Assembly: GCA_003024785.1 (NCBI GenBank)
Contig: PUQB01000467.1
Coordinates: 92,476-156,475 of the forward strand
DNA from: Selaginella tamariscina
Taxonomy: Eukaryota; Streptophyta; Lycopodiopsida; Selaginellales; Selaginellaceae
Direction: 5' to 3'
DNA length: 64,000 bases
Within the stretch, counting starts at the first letter, position 1, and the number at the start of each line of letters is the position of its first letter. The notes beneath the pieces were generated by a model, which made no database searches, was not told where the DNA came from, and saw nothing but the letters and a program-made list of their open reading frames with translations. Of the stretch, positions 11,191-23,100 are shown in pieces. The translations under genes and the position numbers were made by a program.

Positions 11191-12150
11191 ATGGTTAAGC
11201 CAAGAAAGGCGAAGGCGGAGAACGTTCCAACACTGGATGGTTACACAATTATGAAATATTTGGGTGAAGGCACATCGGGCAGGGTTTTTATGGCAAAACA
11301 CAAGATTTTAAAGACGAAGGTGGCACTCAAGATGATCAAAACCTCCCGCAGAGATTATCAACGATATGAAACAACAATGGAAGCCCAGATGTTGAATACA
11401 TGTGCACACGAAAATATCGTCAAGCTCTTGGATGTGGTGCCTGGTGACAAGGACGAGCATGAAAACACTCTTTTCTTGGCTATGGAGTTTGTTCCAAAGA
11501 CTCTCTTCCGGGCTGCCGCTCGTTTGACGGCTGAGAAAAGAAAACTCGTAATGCAGAAGCTACTGAGCGCAGTGAAACACTGCCATAACATTGGAGTTCT
11601 TCATCTCGATATTAAAATGGATAACATATTGGTTGATTCACAGTGTACTACTGTGAAGTTGGCAGATTTTGGCTTATCTAAAGATATTAACAACCTGCCC
11701 AATCCTCACTACGTATACAGTTTAATCTACAGAGCACCGGAGCTACTCCTCGGCTATGAATATTATGGTTTCGCAGCAGACATGTGGGCGACAGGTTGTG
11801 TGTTTGCGGCACTCCTTCTCAAGGGTGAGTATTTCTTCAACTGCAACACTTACAACGACAATGACAAGGATGAGAAAGAGCTTCTACAGGTAATATGCAG
11901 TATATGTGGGATACCCACTGAAGAGAGCTGGCCCGGGGTGTCTCAGTTACCATTGTACTCGCGACTGTGGGACGTCAAAGTTGAAGGAGAAGCTCCAGGG
12001 GTGAGGCAAGCCGTCAAGGAAAGGCTGAAACGAGTTGATAATGCTGCCCTGGATCTTCTAGAGCAGATGCTGCAGCTCGATCCTTCTAAAAGAATAACCG
12101 CTGAAAATGCTCTTCAGTCCAAGTACTTTATGTCTCTACTAAATGTATAG
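11191..12150 (+). CDS. divergent CDK-like protein kinase, intronless
   Basis: A single 319-residue ORF starting at ATG 11191. CMGC/CDK-type kinase layout: glycine loop GEGTSGRVF, VALKMIK lysine, catalytic loop HLDIKMDNILVD, DFG, the CDK-like RAPELLLG segment after the T-loop (YVYSLIYRAPELLLGY), and the C-lobe ending LLEQMLQLDPSKRITAENAL. The PSTAIRE helix is replaced by a divergent sequence (YETTMEAQML), so it is not a canonical cyclin-dependent kinase. HRD is changed to HLD. Absence of introns in a neighbourhood where every other kinase and enzyme gene is intron-rich suggests a retrocopy that has stayed open or been retained; no poly(A) scar is evident. Substrate and cyclin partner cannot be told from sequence. 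Confidence 0.85.
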   Translation: MVKPRKAKAENVPTLDGYTIMKYLGEGTSGRVFMAKHKILKTKVALKMIKTSRRDYQRYETTMEAQMLNTCAHENIVKLLDVVPGDKDEHENTLFLAMEFVPKTLFRAAARLTAEKRKLVMQKLLSAVKHCHNIGVLHLDIKMDNILVDSQCTTVKLADFGLSKDINNLPNPHYVYSLIYRAPELLLGYEYYGFAADMWATGCVFAALLLKGEYFFNCNTYNDNDKDEKELLQVICSICGIPTEESWPGVSQLPLYSRLWDVKVEGEAPGVRQAVKERLKRVDNAALDLLEQMLQLDPSKRITAENALQSKYFMSLLNV

Positions 12151-12363
12151 ATGCCCCACGATGCAGGGCTGGTTTCTGTCGCACGATTCTTCTACAATTA
12201 ATATATAAATGGTTTCGTATACACACTTGTAATCTTTATACACACACAAAAATATATAAATAAAAAAATTAAAGTAATTAATTAATTAATTAATTAATGT
12301 GCATGGACATGTTAGGGCAAAAACCTCTGTTTTTAGGGTTTATGGGAGGAGCGTCTACAACAG

Positions 12364-15150
12364 ATGAGTGCGGTAAGCAAGACGAAGCGACATGTATACA
12401 AGACAGGCGCTGCTGGATGCGGAGGAAAATCTGCGCCTGTCAACGCAAAGAACTCTGGCCAGGTTAGTTTCTTATATACATACGCATACGGATATTGATA
12501 CACTCTTTGCAGCCTATACCATGTCCATTTTGTGACAGAATTTTTAAACAAGATGGGAGATTCAAGGACCATCTCAAGAACAAACATCCCAATGAGGAGA
12601 CTGCTAATGAAGATAAAGATAATGTATCAATTGCTTCTTCTAGTCATTCTGAGAATCCTCCTTCACAACAGCACCAATCTACATATCCAGTCAAAATGCC
12701 GAAGGCTCTTCTCCATGAATGGTGCCAGAAGAACAAAAGACCATCTCCAAAGTTCATGCATGTATGTTATACTCTTTGAAACTCTTTGTATATTTCAACT
12801 TGTTCTTGAATACAGGTAGAAGTTGAAGGTGGTTTTCAATGTAGAGTTATCCTGCCAGATCCCAAGAAGAGCGAATTGGACATCATACTTTGGTATAGGA
12901 ATTCATCACCAAACTCCCAGGAGGCTCATCATCGTGCAGCAGTCATGGCTTTGCACCATGTAATGGGAGACCGCAGGTTACACTGTACACCTCCAAATGT
13001 GTATATGTATAATGTGAGGACTCTTGTTATACAGACTAGATCGGATTCTTCCAGAAGAATATCGACAAGAGTGGCATAATTTAGACGCTGCAGCAGCAGA
13101 ACGTGAAGAAAGACTCAAGCAGAAAGCACAGAAGCCAAAGAGAGCACCTCATGCACCCAGAGAGCTTCAATCTGTTTTCATGAGTGAACGCAATAGGAAG
13201 CTTGTAGAAGAGGTTCTGACGGACAAAGCTAATGGGATATCTAGCAAGGAAGCTGACGCTCCTCGTGGTGATATAGATCGTATTGCTGCTTCTTTGTTGG
13301 AGATGGGATTCCAAGAGAGTCATGTCTTGTTGGCTCTAGAACAGACACACGACATATCTGCAGCTCTAGGTAAGCCGTGTATCTGTTAAACGTCTTGTAT
13401 AACTCGTACTATACATTGTCCAATTCTCTTGTTATTATGCATAATTATTGATATATTTGACAAAATATTCTTTATTGTAGACTGGCTAATGTTACACGTT
13501 GATGAGAGCGAACTCCCTACCAAATTTGCTCCTCAGTCTTCCAAAGCTGCTGTACGCATAATACAACGAATCACAGATTATGATGTAGCTGGTAAGTTAG
13601 TAGAATACGGGTATACATACGAAGACTCCTTAGCTGCATATAATGAAACTGGCGATATGGAATTGGCACTCAGCAAGCTTTTCTACGATTCTTTAACTTC
13701 CTTAGAAAGCCGTCCGGGTTTAGGAGACATCTGTTCTGAAGATGTCTCAGAGATGAAACAAGAGGAGCTCATTGCATTGTGTTCGATCTTTCCAGGAGCG
13801 GTTATAGGACAAGGCCTTGTCAAGTTTCATGTGGAGCTTCCTCCACAGATGGACAGGAAGCTGGAGATGGAGGTAAGTGAATATCATTAGTTGTGCATAT
13901 AGTTTCTATTGAAGGGGTAAGTAACATATGTATTTACGTGTGTATAATGGAACTGACTTAACTCACAGGTTAGAATATCGGCTGATAATAAATATCCTCT
14001 TCAAGTTCCAGTTATAGGATTCAGAGGCAAGAACTGGGATCCATTGAACATTCGACGACTTACACTGAAGGTTGCTGAGCGTGGATTACAGCTGCTTGGT
14101 TCAGCAATGCTTTATGATCTTCTAAGTTATGCAACGGAGCTAGCTTCAGAGCTTCTTCTATATCCTACACGGTATGCAGCAGCAAGAGTTGATGACATAT
14201 CCATGGTCGAAGCTCGAGATCAAGTAGCACAGGTTAATCAAGAATATCACGTCTCGGTTAAACAGAGACAACGCAGGAACAAGCACATGGACGAAGGAAG
14301 TGGAGCTACGGAGAGTTTAAGGCTCAAGAAGGATTGGGAGACACTGCAGGCTTCAGCCCAATATGCTGATGTTTCAGCTGCAAGGAAGAGATTACCAGTC
14401 TTCAAGCAAAGGAATGATATACTTGCGTGTATTAATCGCAGTTCTGTGTCCATCATATGTGGAGAAACTGGTTGTGGGAAAAGTACACAGGTAAACTTCT
14501 CGTCGTATCGAACACACACACACACACACATACACAGTATGCTTTCGAATATATGTACACCTACAAATATATCTCCTGTGATATGCATTATCTCAAAAAT
14601 GTAAATAGATGTATGTTAGACAGATGTATAGAATGTAACTGTCATGCAGGTGCCTCAATATGTATTGGAGGAGAGCATCGAAACAGGCAAAGGTGCATTT
14701 TGTAATGTTATATGTACTCAACCGAGAAGAATTTCCGCGCTTGGTTTAGCAACTCGAGTGGCAAAGGAGCGTAACGATAGTGTGGGAAAGATGGTAAGTT
14801 GCTCTCTCTCTCTCTCGCACACACACACATGGAGGCGGTAGACAATAAACTAATGCAAATTATGATTGTCACAGGTTGGATATTCAGTGCGTTTGGACAG
14901 CTGCTGCTCGAAATACACAAGGCTTTTGTACTGCACAACAGGGATTCTTTTGAGAAGGTTGTTGTCTGATCCAGAGCTTGAGGATGTCTCACATATTATC
15001 CTAGATGAAGTGCACGAAAGAACTCTGGAAAGTGATCTTCTTCTCTTGCTTCTTAAGAACCACATACAAAGGTCTGTATTTCTAGTGAGTACTCTAACCA
15101 TACTAGAGATATTGCTCTTGATATCATAGCACGCACACACACACACACAC

Positions 15151-15192
<42 letters not shown>

Positions 15193-17791
15193 CACACCAC
15201 ACACACACCACACACACGTATATATATGTGTGTGTGTGTGTATAGACACACACACGGTGGACTTCTTGTCGTGACAGAACTGGTGGTACTTTTCGCCTTA
15301 TCCTGATGTCAGCAACAGCAGATGCAAATATGTTTGCTGATTACTTTAAGCAGGACTTGCACTGTAATTCGACTATTCTTCGTATACCAGGCTTCACATT
15401 TCCAGTTCGAGAGCTGTACTTGGAAGACGTGCTGGAGCTCACAGGATATAGAGTCACTCGGAACTCTAAATATGCTGCAAAGAAGAAACAGAAAGATGGA
15501 GATTCAGGTACAATTATTTCTTCACTCAAGAACATGGAGTGGGAAGAACAAGACTGGGAGACAGATACAAGATATAAAGACAGCGATATGATATTTGAAT
15601 ACAGTGAAATTACAAAGCGAAGCCTTGATATCGTGGATGAGAGTATCATCAACTTTGAACTTATTGAGAAGGTATTTGATACATATACACACATTGCACA
15701 CATTGCACACATTGTGATTCTTAATTGTTGCAACTTGTGAAGGTGTTGTGCAAAGTTTTTGAGCTTGAACGTGAACCTTCAAAGGCCTACGGTCTTCTAA
15801 CAGCAAGACATGAAGCCGTACAATCTGGTGGGTCGTCCGTACTTGTTTTTCTTCCTGGGATGTTGGAGATTAAAAAGCTTCAGACGAGGCTTCAAAGTTC
15901 AAGAGAGCTTGCGGGTTATGGTGTGGACAGTAAGTGGATTTTGCCCCTCCATGGCTCGTTATCAGGTGAAGAGCAGAAACGTGTGTTTCTTCGGCCTCCC
16001 CACTCTGTACGAAAGATAGTACTTGCAACAAATGTGGCTGAAACAAGTATCACAATCGACGACATATTGTAAGTTCTATATGTACATCACATATGCATGA
16101 GACGTGTGTGTGATGTATGTCGTGACTGTACATGATGTCTCCTATGTGTGCATGCAAATAACCATTAAGTACATAATCTATAAACACTTATAGAATGGGC
16201 TGAGTTCCACAGGTACGTTATTGATACGGGACGACACAAGGAAATGAGCTACGACCATTACAAAGGTCTGTCATGTTTACAAGAGACATGGATTTCAAAA
16301 GCCAGCAGCAAGCAGAGATGTGGTCGAGCAGGACGAGTACAACCCGGATGCTGTCTTAGATTAGTCAGCAGGAAACAGTTTGAATCTCTATCTCTACAGG
16401 AGCAACAGCTCCCTGAGATACAGAGAGCATCCCTTGAAGGTTTATGCCTCAAAGTAAGTTTAAATGCATATGTGTTGTATATATACTTATTCCTATGATA
16501 GTAGTGCTCCTCACTGAATGTTTACAGTTAATATATGTTATGTTACACACACACACACACACACCACCATACGCGTATCAATACACTCTTTTAATTCAGG
16601 TGAAGTCTCTTTTGACTGAATGGCGAGTCGAAAGTGCACTATCGAAGATGCTTAGTCCACCAGACCCAGAAGCTGTCTCTGCAGCACTGCAGTCACTGAA
16701 AGACATCAATGCTTTTGACATGAACGGGGATAACTTAACACCACTTGGCAAACACCTTGCACAGATGCCCGTAGATGCCCGTGTTGGGAAAATGCTCATA
16801 TTTGGCTGCATGCTGAAGTGCCTGGATCCAGTTCTCACCATTGCGGCCGCCATGAGTGGTCGATCAGTGTTTATATCTTCCCAAGAAGCTAGGGTTGCAA
16901 AGCAGAGACTCACAGGTGGTAGCAAGAGTGACCATATAGCTCTTGTATCTGCATACAACGGTTGGTTGTCTGCAAGATCGGAGGGATATAATGCAGAGAA
17001 GCAGTTTTGTACATTGAATTTTCTGTCACGAGAAGCTCTTTCTGGTATTGAAGTGAGCAGGCAGGACTATCTGAGTGTACTTAAGGAGCTCGGGTTTTGT
17101 ACTGAGGATTCGAATTCTGGGAGTGCTAGAGTTATCAAGGCAGTTGTTTGTGCCGGGTTTTATCCGAATGTTGCCCGTGTTCGTCACCCCGAGAAGACTT
17201 ATGTACAGACTGAAGGTGGGACGGTTCCCAAGCTTGCTGCAGCTCATGAGGTGCACTATTTCACCAAGTTGGATGGAAGGGTAAGTGTATCCCCCAAATT
17301 GTTCATTATATCTCTCTCTCTCTCTATATATATATATATCTATATCTATACACACACACACACACACACATTTTTAATTTTTCGTATTTTATACTTGATA
17401 CGTTATAGTTATTGGTATTTTTAATCTACAGGTGTTTTTACATCCGACAAGCGTGAACTTCAGCGTGGGACACTATGAGAGCCCGTGGCTTGTGATAACG
17501 GACAAGGTTAAGACATCAAAGGTTTATGTAAGGGAGTGTTCAATGGTTCCAGCTTATGCATTGCTCCTCTTTGGCGGGGTTATCGAAGTCCGGCATGAGA
17601 AGCAGATGCTCGTGGTCGATGGATGGGTAGAGTTTGAAGCCCCGGCTCGTATTGCTGTGCTTATTAAGGAGCTGAGAAAGAAAGTGGATGCACTGTTGCT
17701 TGAGAAGACGAGCAATCCCTCTCTGGATATCTCGACGAGCCCGGTTGTTTCTGCACTTTTGAAGTTGCTTGACAGTGATGGCGGTGCCTGA
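12364..17791 (+). CDS. DExH-box RNA helicase, DHX29/DHX57 type, with N-terminal C2H2 finger
   Basis: Thirteen exons (12364-12462, 12513-12761, 12816-12976, 13035-13369, 13481-13872, 13969-14490, 14650-14793, 14875-15071, 15278-15671, 15743-16068, 16213-16453, 16600-17280, 17432-17791) encode 1366 residues with all phases intact. Domain order: C2H2 zinc finger (residues 36-57, CPFCDRIFKQDGRFKDHLKN), dsRBD-like region (90-180), UBA domain (about 248-300, MGFQESHVLLALEQT), RWD domain (370-452), helicase motif I GETGCGKST (about 577), motif II DEVH (about 677), SAT (about 710), motif VI QRCGRAGR, then HA2 and OB-fold. Plant relatives are large DEAH/RHA helicases; DHX29 acts in 40S scanning on structured mRNA leaders, and a similar role is inference. 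The box reads DEVH rather than DEAH. The start ATG was chosen because upstream ATGs are out of frame. Confidence 0.93.
15141..15255. repeat. compound dinucleotide repeat in helicase intron 8
   Basis: An (AC)n run, a (TA)n run, degenerate ACACACC repeats, ATATATATG(TG)n and a last AC run follow each other inside the 206-bp intron. Both strands read open through parts of it, which is an artefact of the repeat. Confidence 0.8.
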
Positions 17792-17991
17792 TCCAGGTGA
17801 GTATATGTTTCTATAACATTGTTAGTATATCTAACATTTTTTGCATTACAATACAAGTATACAAACAATAATATCCATACTTTAATATACCAACAATTAT
17901 TCTCTCTCTCTTTTTGACTCGAATGATCGTATCTCCATATTGATTAATTATTTATACTTTATGCATTAAAATAACTACATATGTAGTTTGA

Positions 17992-18120
17992 TTAGATATC
18001 TTCTGGAATCCGGGTAACATCTTCTAGCTGCTCAACTTGAGCTGGCTTTATAGCTTCTTTAATCAAGTCCACATGGGGATCACCAGCCCTTAATGGGAAT
18101 CTCTCTCTCACACACACACG

Positions 18121-18151
<31 letters not shown>

Positions 18152-18340
18152 GGTTAATAAAGAGATGATTTTTATAGGATTGTGTACATACTGTGTACAG
18201 TTTTCTCTACATGTGTTGGTTGGTGCAGGGCACTTTTTCAGCAATAGGATTTTTTAAGATCTGTTTTTTTGGGGTTAACCTTGAATACAAAAACATTCAA
18301 AGTGGATGTGAGCAGCTCACCATCCATCACACAGACAGCC
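17992..18340 (-). pseudogene. possible two-exon 3' remnant of an unidentified gene
   Basis: Two segments on the minus strand look like coding exons in compatible phase: 18280-18340 (residues ending MDGELLTSTLNVFVFK, then GTTAAC donor) and 17992-18102 (RFPLRAGDPHVDLIKEAIKP then a 16-residue end, stop TAA at 17992-17994), joined by a 177-bp intron with TA and GT/GA repeats. Codon content differs from the surrounding AT-rich DNA. No upstream exons were found between 18341 and the next gene, so this is either a degraded gene end or chance. I do not recognise the protein. Confidence 0.3.
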
Positions 18341-18864
18341 CTCACGTTGCGTGAACATGCTCATACACATCAAATGATATGGTGGGATGTTTCAGAAAAC
18401 GATATACTTCCTCACTTCATTATACATTGCCATTATTGCAATAATCCATAGTTAGTTGTGTATTATAAATATGAGTCCCATTTGTACGGAGGTTGGGTGG
18501 TCCGAAATCAACAAGTATACCGTATGCTAGTAGACCACATCATGTGCGTGCCAGCCGTCCGGGCCCGCGTCACGTCTTCGTCGCCAAGCTGGCAGCCACG
18601 TCGGACCCACACCTAAGATAACATGGCACATCCTAGGTGTGAAAGCGCGTTATGTTATGTTATGTAGTTAATTGATTGATTAGTCAAGTGTTGAGGGGTC
18701 CAGCTTGTGGTTGTTGTTTACTTGCGCTTGTAGCATCCACTGTTTATTATTTTCCACTCCTTTTTAAGGGTCCCATTAGCCCCCACTTTTACACACAAGT
18801 GTCTATCTTGTGTTCTTCTTATTTATAGGAGAGAGATATCGCAAGGGAACACCCAAGGGAGAAC
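18341..18864 (+). promoter_or_regulatory. upstream region of arabinogalactan gene
   Basis: Contains a GC-rich patch at 18540-18620 with several ACGT cores (GCGTCACGTCTTCG, CCACGTCGGACC) of the kind bound by bZIP factors. CTTATTTATAGG at 18818-18829 is a plausible TATA box about 40 bp before the ATG. A short ATGTTATGTTATGT repeat lies at 18651. Functional roles are inferred from motif type only. Confidence 0.4.
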
Positions 18865-19316
18865 ATGTCGCAGACTGTGGTTTTTCTGGCGGTGTTGCTG
18901 CTTGCCTTTCAAGTTTGTAACGCTGGAGAGTTTCTCAGTAAGTATTCATAGTATTTGTTCAGAATTTCATGTAGGAAGAATGTGCTCATGTTTTCTTCTT
19001 CTGCAGACAGGGCCGGTGTAAAGTTAGAAACAATACTAGCGGATGCTCCAGGTCCGGCAACCACAAGTGCACCTCCACCGGTTGTTGTAGTACCAGTTCC
19101 AGTTCCAGCACCAATCTTGGTACCGGTACCAGTACCAACACCAGTACCAGTAGCAGTACCGACTCCCGCAGAAGTACCCGGAGCATCCCACCTGCGCCAC
19201 CGGGTTCCCCTGCCGGTGAACCGGTGTCTCCGCCTGGGAATGCTGCTCACGGCGTCGGCGCATCCGTTTCCTATCTGGCTTTGGGATCCTTAGCTGCTCT
19301 TTTGTTGGCGTTTTAA
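18865..19316 (+). CDS. small GPI-anchored arabinogalactan-like protein, one frame break
   Basis: Exon 1 (18865-18937) encodes a signal peptide, MSQTVVFLAVLLLAFQVCNA. Exon 2 starts at 19007 and encodes a Pro/Val-rich stretch made of VPVP-type repeats after the mature N-terminus RAGVKLETILADAPG. In the direct frame translation ends at 19293 in a non-AGP tail. One missing C in the run TCCC at about 19190 would restore the frame PPAPPGSPAGEPVSPPG and then a hydrophobic end, SYLALGSLAALLLAF, stopping at 19316: a normal small-residue site plus hydrophobic tail for GPI anchoring. Classical AGPs have exactly this signal / Pro-rich / GPI layout and are extensively O-glycosylated at the plasma membrane. 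A base error or a real mutation cannot be separated here. Confidence 0.75.
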
Positions 19317-20195
19317 GTATTTTAGCTTCCTCTGTTTGAATTTCCCTTGTTATTTTTATTTTTTATTTTCTAATTTTTGTTTAACATGGTTCCTGCTGGT
19401 ATATGCTTTGAAGACCATACACATTTTGTTCTCTGGATTACTTGGTCTTCCTCGAGCCTGGATGTCCTCTAGATTTCTTGTCTCCTTAGCTCTCGATTCT
19501 TTCTGCCTCAGTTTAGTTCTGGGGAGCATTCACTACATTGTATTCATATATCATAAGAGGCGATTTTTATTTGATTGAAATTATTTCCAGTAGAAAAAAA
19601 CACTGTTACCTCTCCAGGTGGTGTGAATCGCCAGCAGATCAGATCCGAGGGTTGTTGTGACGCCACGTCTACTGTACACAACTCCAAACAAGCGTGTCCC
19701 TTTCACAACAGCTCTTGTCTCTCTGTCTGTCAGGCAGCAAAGGAGCCATAGGCGAAGAAAATGGTGCTCATACACACGTACATACACATGTGTATGTAAC
19801 GAGCGTATGTATTTAAAAATGTACGTTCACATGGGCGGCAGACAGCTAGTATAAGAGGGATCTTATGGAAGTTTCCTGTGGTATGAATCCTCACATGGTC
19901 CCTGTCAGTTAACTGTCATAGCGACACGTGGTGCTGGTAACTTTGAACTTCGTAACACTCACATATAAGCATTTATACAAGCATTTATATGAATCGTGTG
20001 TACGTAAAATGTACATGTGCAAGCAACACACATACACGCTGGAACTGCTGTAACGAATGATGAAGGTACGGTAGACGGTGAGTGGAGCAAGAATATATCT
20101 AACACGAGTATTTCACGTGGATCATGACCGTGGAATATAGATCAAGATATACGACAAAACTTGTTTAAGATAATTATACACTAATCGTTTGCTCG
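19317..20195. other. intergenic, 3' UTR of AGP and promoter of beta-galactosidase
   Basis: No gene supported. A T-rich 3' UTR follows the AGP gene to about 19580. Short direct motifs ATACACACGTACATACACAT lie near 19770. The beta-galactosidase upstream region contains TTTCACGTGGATC at 20109, a G-box. Small ORFs on both strands have no recognisable features. Confidence 0.5.
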
Positions 20196-23100
20196 ATGTC
20201 AAGTAGCTATTCTTCAGAAATGCGGCTACAAAGCCTTGTTGTTCTGTTATTATTCGTGCAAGTGTCTATAACTTACGCCCATAACGTTTCGTATGATCAT
20301 CGCTCACTTATAGTCAATGGAAAACGAAGGATACTACTCTCTGGCTCTGTTCATTACCCACGATCTACACCAGAGGTTTATTAACTTAATTTGTTTATCT
20401 AAACTGATGAATTATATATACATATAGGTGAATTGTGACATATAGAGGAAGTTTTAAATTTACATGTATGCGCTTCGAAATTAAAAATTAAAATATATTT
20501 TATAAATTCAATAAAATGTTATAATTAGTTTGTAGTTCATAATATTCAACTCCAAAACATAATTAAATATATACTTATAGCTGTTTACTAATACCCACTT
20601 CTATTTCAATTCTAATTTATTATAAAGTTTGGAGGGTATATATGTAAATTTTAAACGTTGAAGGGGTACACGTGTAAATTTAAATAAATGTAAAAGTGAG
20701 AAATTTTCCTAAATTTAATGTTTCGGGGAAATAGACGTGGCCAGAGATAATCTCAAAAGCCAAAGAAGGTGGATTAGATGTCATTGAGAGTTACATATTC
20801 TGGAACCGACACGAACCATCTCCAGGAGAGGTAGTGTGTGCGTGAGTACGTGCGTGCGTGCGTGTGTGTGTAGTCTAACGTGGTTATCATGTAATGCAGT
20901 ATTATTTTGAGGGTCGTTTTGACTTGGTGAAATTTGTAAAGCTAGTGCAGCAAGCTGGTCTCTATATGAACCTTCGCATTGGTCCATATGCTTGTGCAGA
21001 ATGGAACTTTGGGTATATATGTTTATAAATCTTATCTTAATATCAATTATTATGTAGTAATATAAAAACTCTATATATTGTAGAGGGTTTCCCATCTGGC
21101 TCAGAGATATACCCAACATTGTGTTCCGTACAGACAACGAGCCGTTCAAGGTTCCATAAAAATCATTACGTACATCATAATACGCGTCGTACACACACAC
21201 ATACACGCATATGAGAATATAAACATAATTATTTCAGGAAAGAATGCAAAGTTTCTTGACGAAAATCGTGAACATGATGAAGGAAGAAAAGCTGTTTGCA
21301 TCACAAGGTGGTCCAATTATACTTGCCCAGGTATAATATATATAATAACAATTATATATATATATATACATATATATTATATTCCAGGTTGAAAATGAAT
21401 ATGGCAACGTGGACTCGCACTACGGAGAAGCTGGAAAGAGATATTCCATATGGGCGGCTCAGATGGCTCAATCACAGAACACTGGTGTCCCTTGGATCAT
21501 GTGTGTACAACATGATCCTCCCAGTTTCATTGTAAGAAACAATATTATAAAATATTAATTGTTATTAATTATGTTTATATTGTAGATTGATACATGTAAT
21601 GGAATGTACTGTGATGGTTGGAAACCCAATGCTTATTACAAGCCAATAATGTGGACAGAGAGCTACACAGGCTGGTACTTAATATTTAACAGTTTTAACG
21701 GCATATCTAATTAATTTTTAACAGTTTTAACGGTAGCTTGATATGCAGGTTATCTTATTATGGATTGCCTCTTCCGCACAGGCCCACGGAGGACATTGCA
21801 TTTGCCGTTGCACGGTTTTTTGAACGTGGAGGTAGCTTTCTCAACTACTACATGGTACGTTGATGTGATATATGTGTGTGTACATTACGTGTTTATGTAC
21901 TTGCATATACATATTTAGAAGGAGATCAGTTTCAAGTACATAGTACACTTGCCACACACACACACACACACACACAGACTGAAAAGTTTTCATAGTATTT
22001 TGGAGGAACGAACTTTGGAAGGAATACAGGAGGTCCTTATGTTACAACTAGCTACGACTATGATGCTCCCCTTGATGAATACGGTAAACTATGATCCTCT
22101 GTGCGTGCGTGCGTGTGTTAATATGTATACTCTACATAGGAATGCCTCGACTTCCTAAATGGGGGCACTTAAGAGATCTTCATGCTGTTTTGAAGCTGGG
22201 AGAAGAAGCTCTTCTGTCAGGAGAAGTGAAGCAAATTCAACTTGGTGCAAACCAAGAGGTCTTAATATATATATATTTTTATGTTTAATAAAACATGTTA
22301 AGTAATGCAGGCTCATGTTTATACTTCCGGAGATAACTGCATCGCATTTCTAGCAAATTATAGTCCTTGGGACGAAGCACATGTAATACTAGGAAACCGT
22401 AGTTATAACTTGCCGGCCTGGTCTGTTAGTATTCTACCTGACTGCCAAAATGTTGCATACAATACTGCTAAGGTATGTTTATTCTACATTATTATTATCA
22501 TATTAAACTCACTAAAATATAAATAATGCAGGTTAATTCACAGTCAGCTATAACGACCATGAAAAACGTCACAGTTAACATGGAATGGACCTCATTTAAC
22601 GAATCTGTAGGAGCATGGGGTAAAGAGTTCAATGCTAAAGGACTATTGGAGCAAATACACACAACTCAAGATACAACAGACTATCTTTGGTACATAACAA
22701 GGTGTGTGTACGTGTGTGTGCGTGTGCGTGTGCGTGTATGTACTAAGCTGTTAAGTTTTCTTCAGTGTGCATGCAACAAATACAACATCAGCAGCCATTT
22801 TAATTGAGAGTATGAGGGATGTCAATCACATATTTGTGAATGGAAACCATTGTGGTTTCTGGCATACAAACAAGTCTGAGCTGTATAGATCACTTCACGC
22901 ACCCGTGACACTTCAAAGCGGAGTAAACACACTTGCAATATTAAGTGTCACAGTTGGCATTCCAGTAAGTTTTTCAATATAAACACTAATCAAACTAATA
23001 TTAATTGCATTGAAGCACTTTGGTGCCTTCATTGAGAAATGGAATGCTGGGATGAATGGCTCCTTGATATTGAGAGGACTTCCATCGGGTGACCAAGAGT

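Noticed and set aside
17992..18340. Complete gene between helicase and AGP
   Set aside because: Only two terminal exon-like pieces are seen; no start or upstream exons, so it is reported only as a low-confidence remnant.
18909..19250. Minus-strand ORFs rich in Gly/Thr opposite the AGP gene
   Set aside because: Antisense shadow of the VPVP-coding repeat; the plus strand has signal peptide, intron and GPI tail.
19336..19578. 80-residue hydrophobic ORF after the AGP gene
   Set aside because: T-rich 3' UTR sequence gives Phe/Leu runs by composition; no start context or partner exons.
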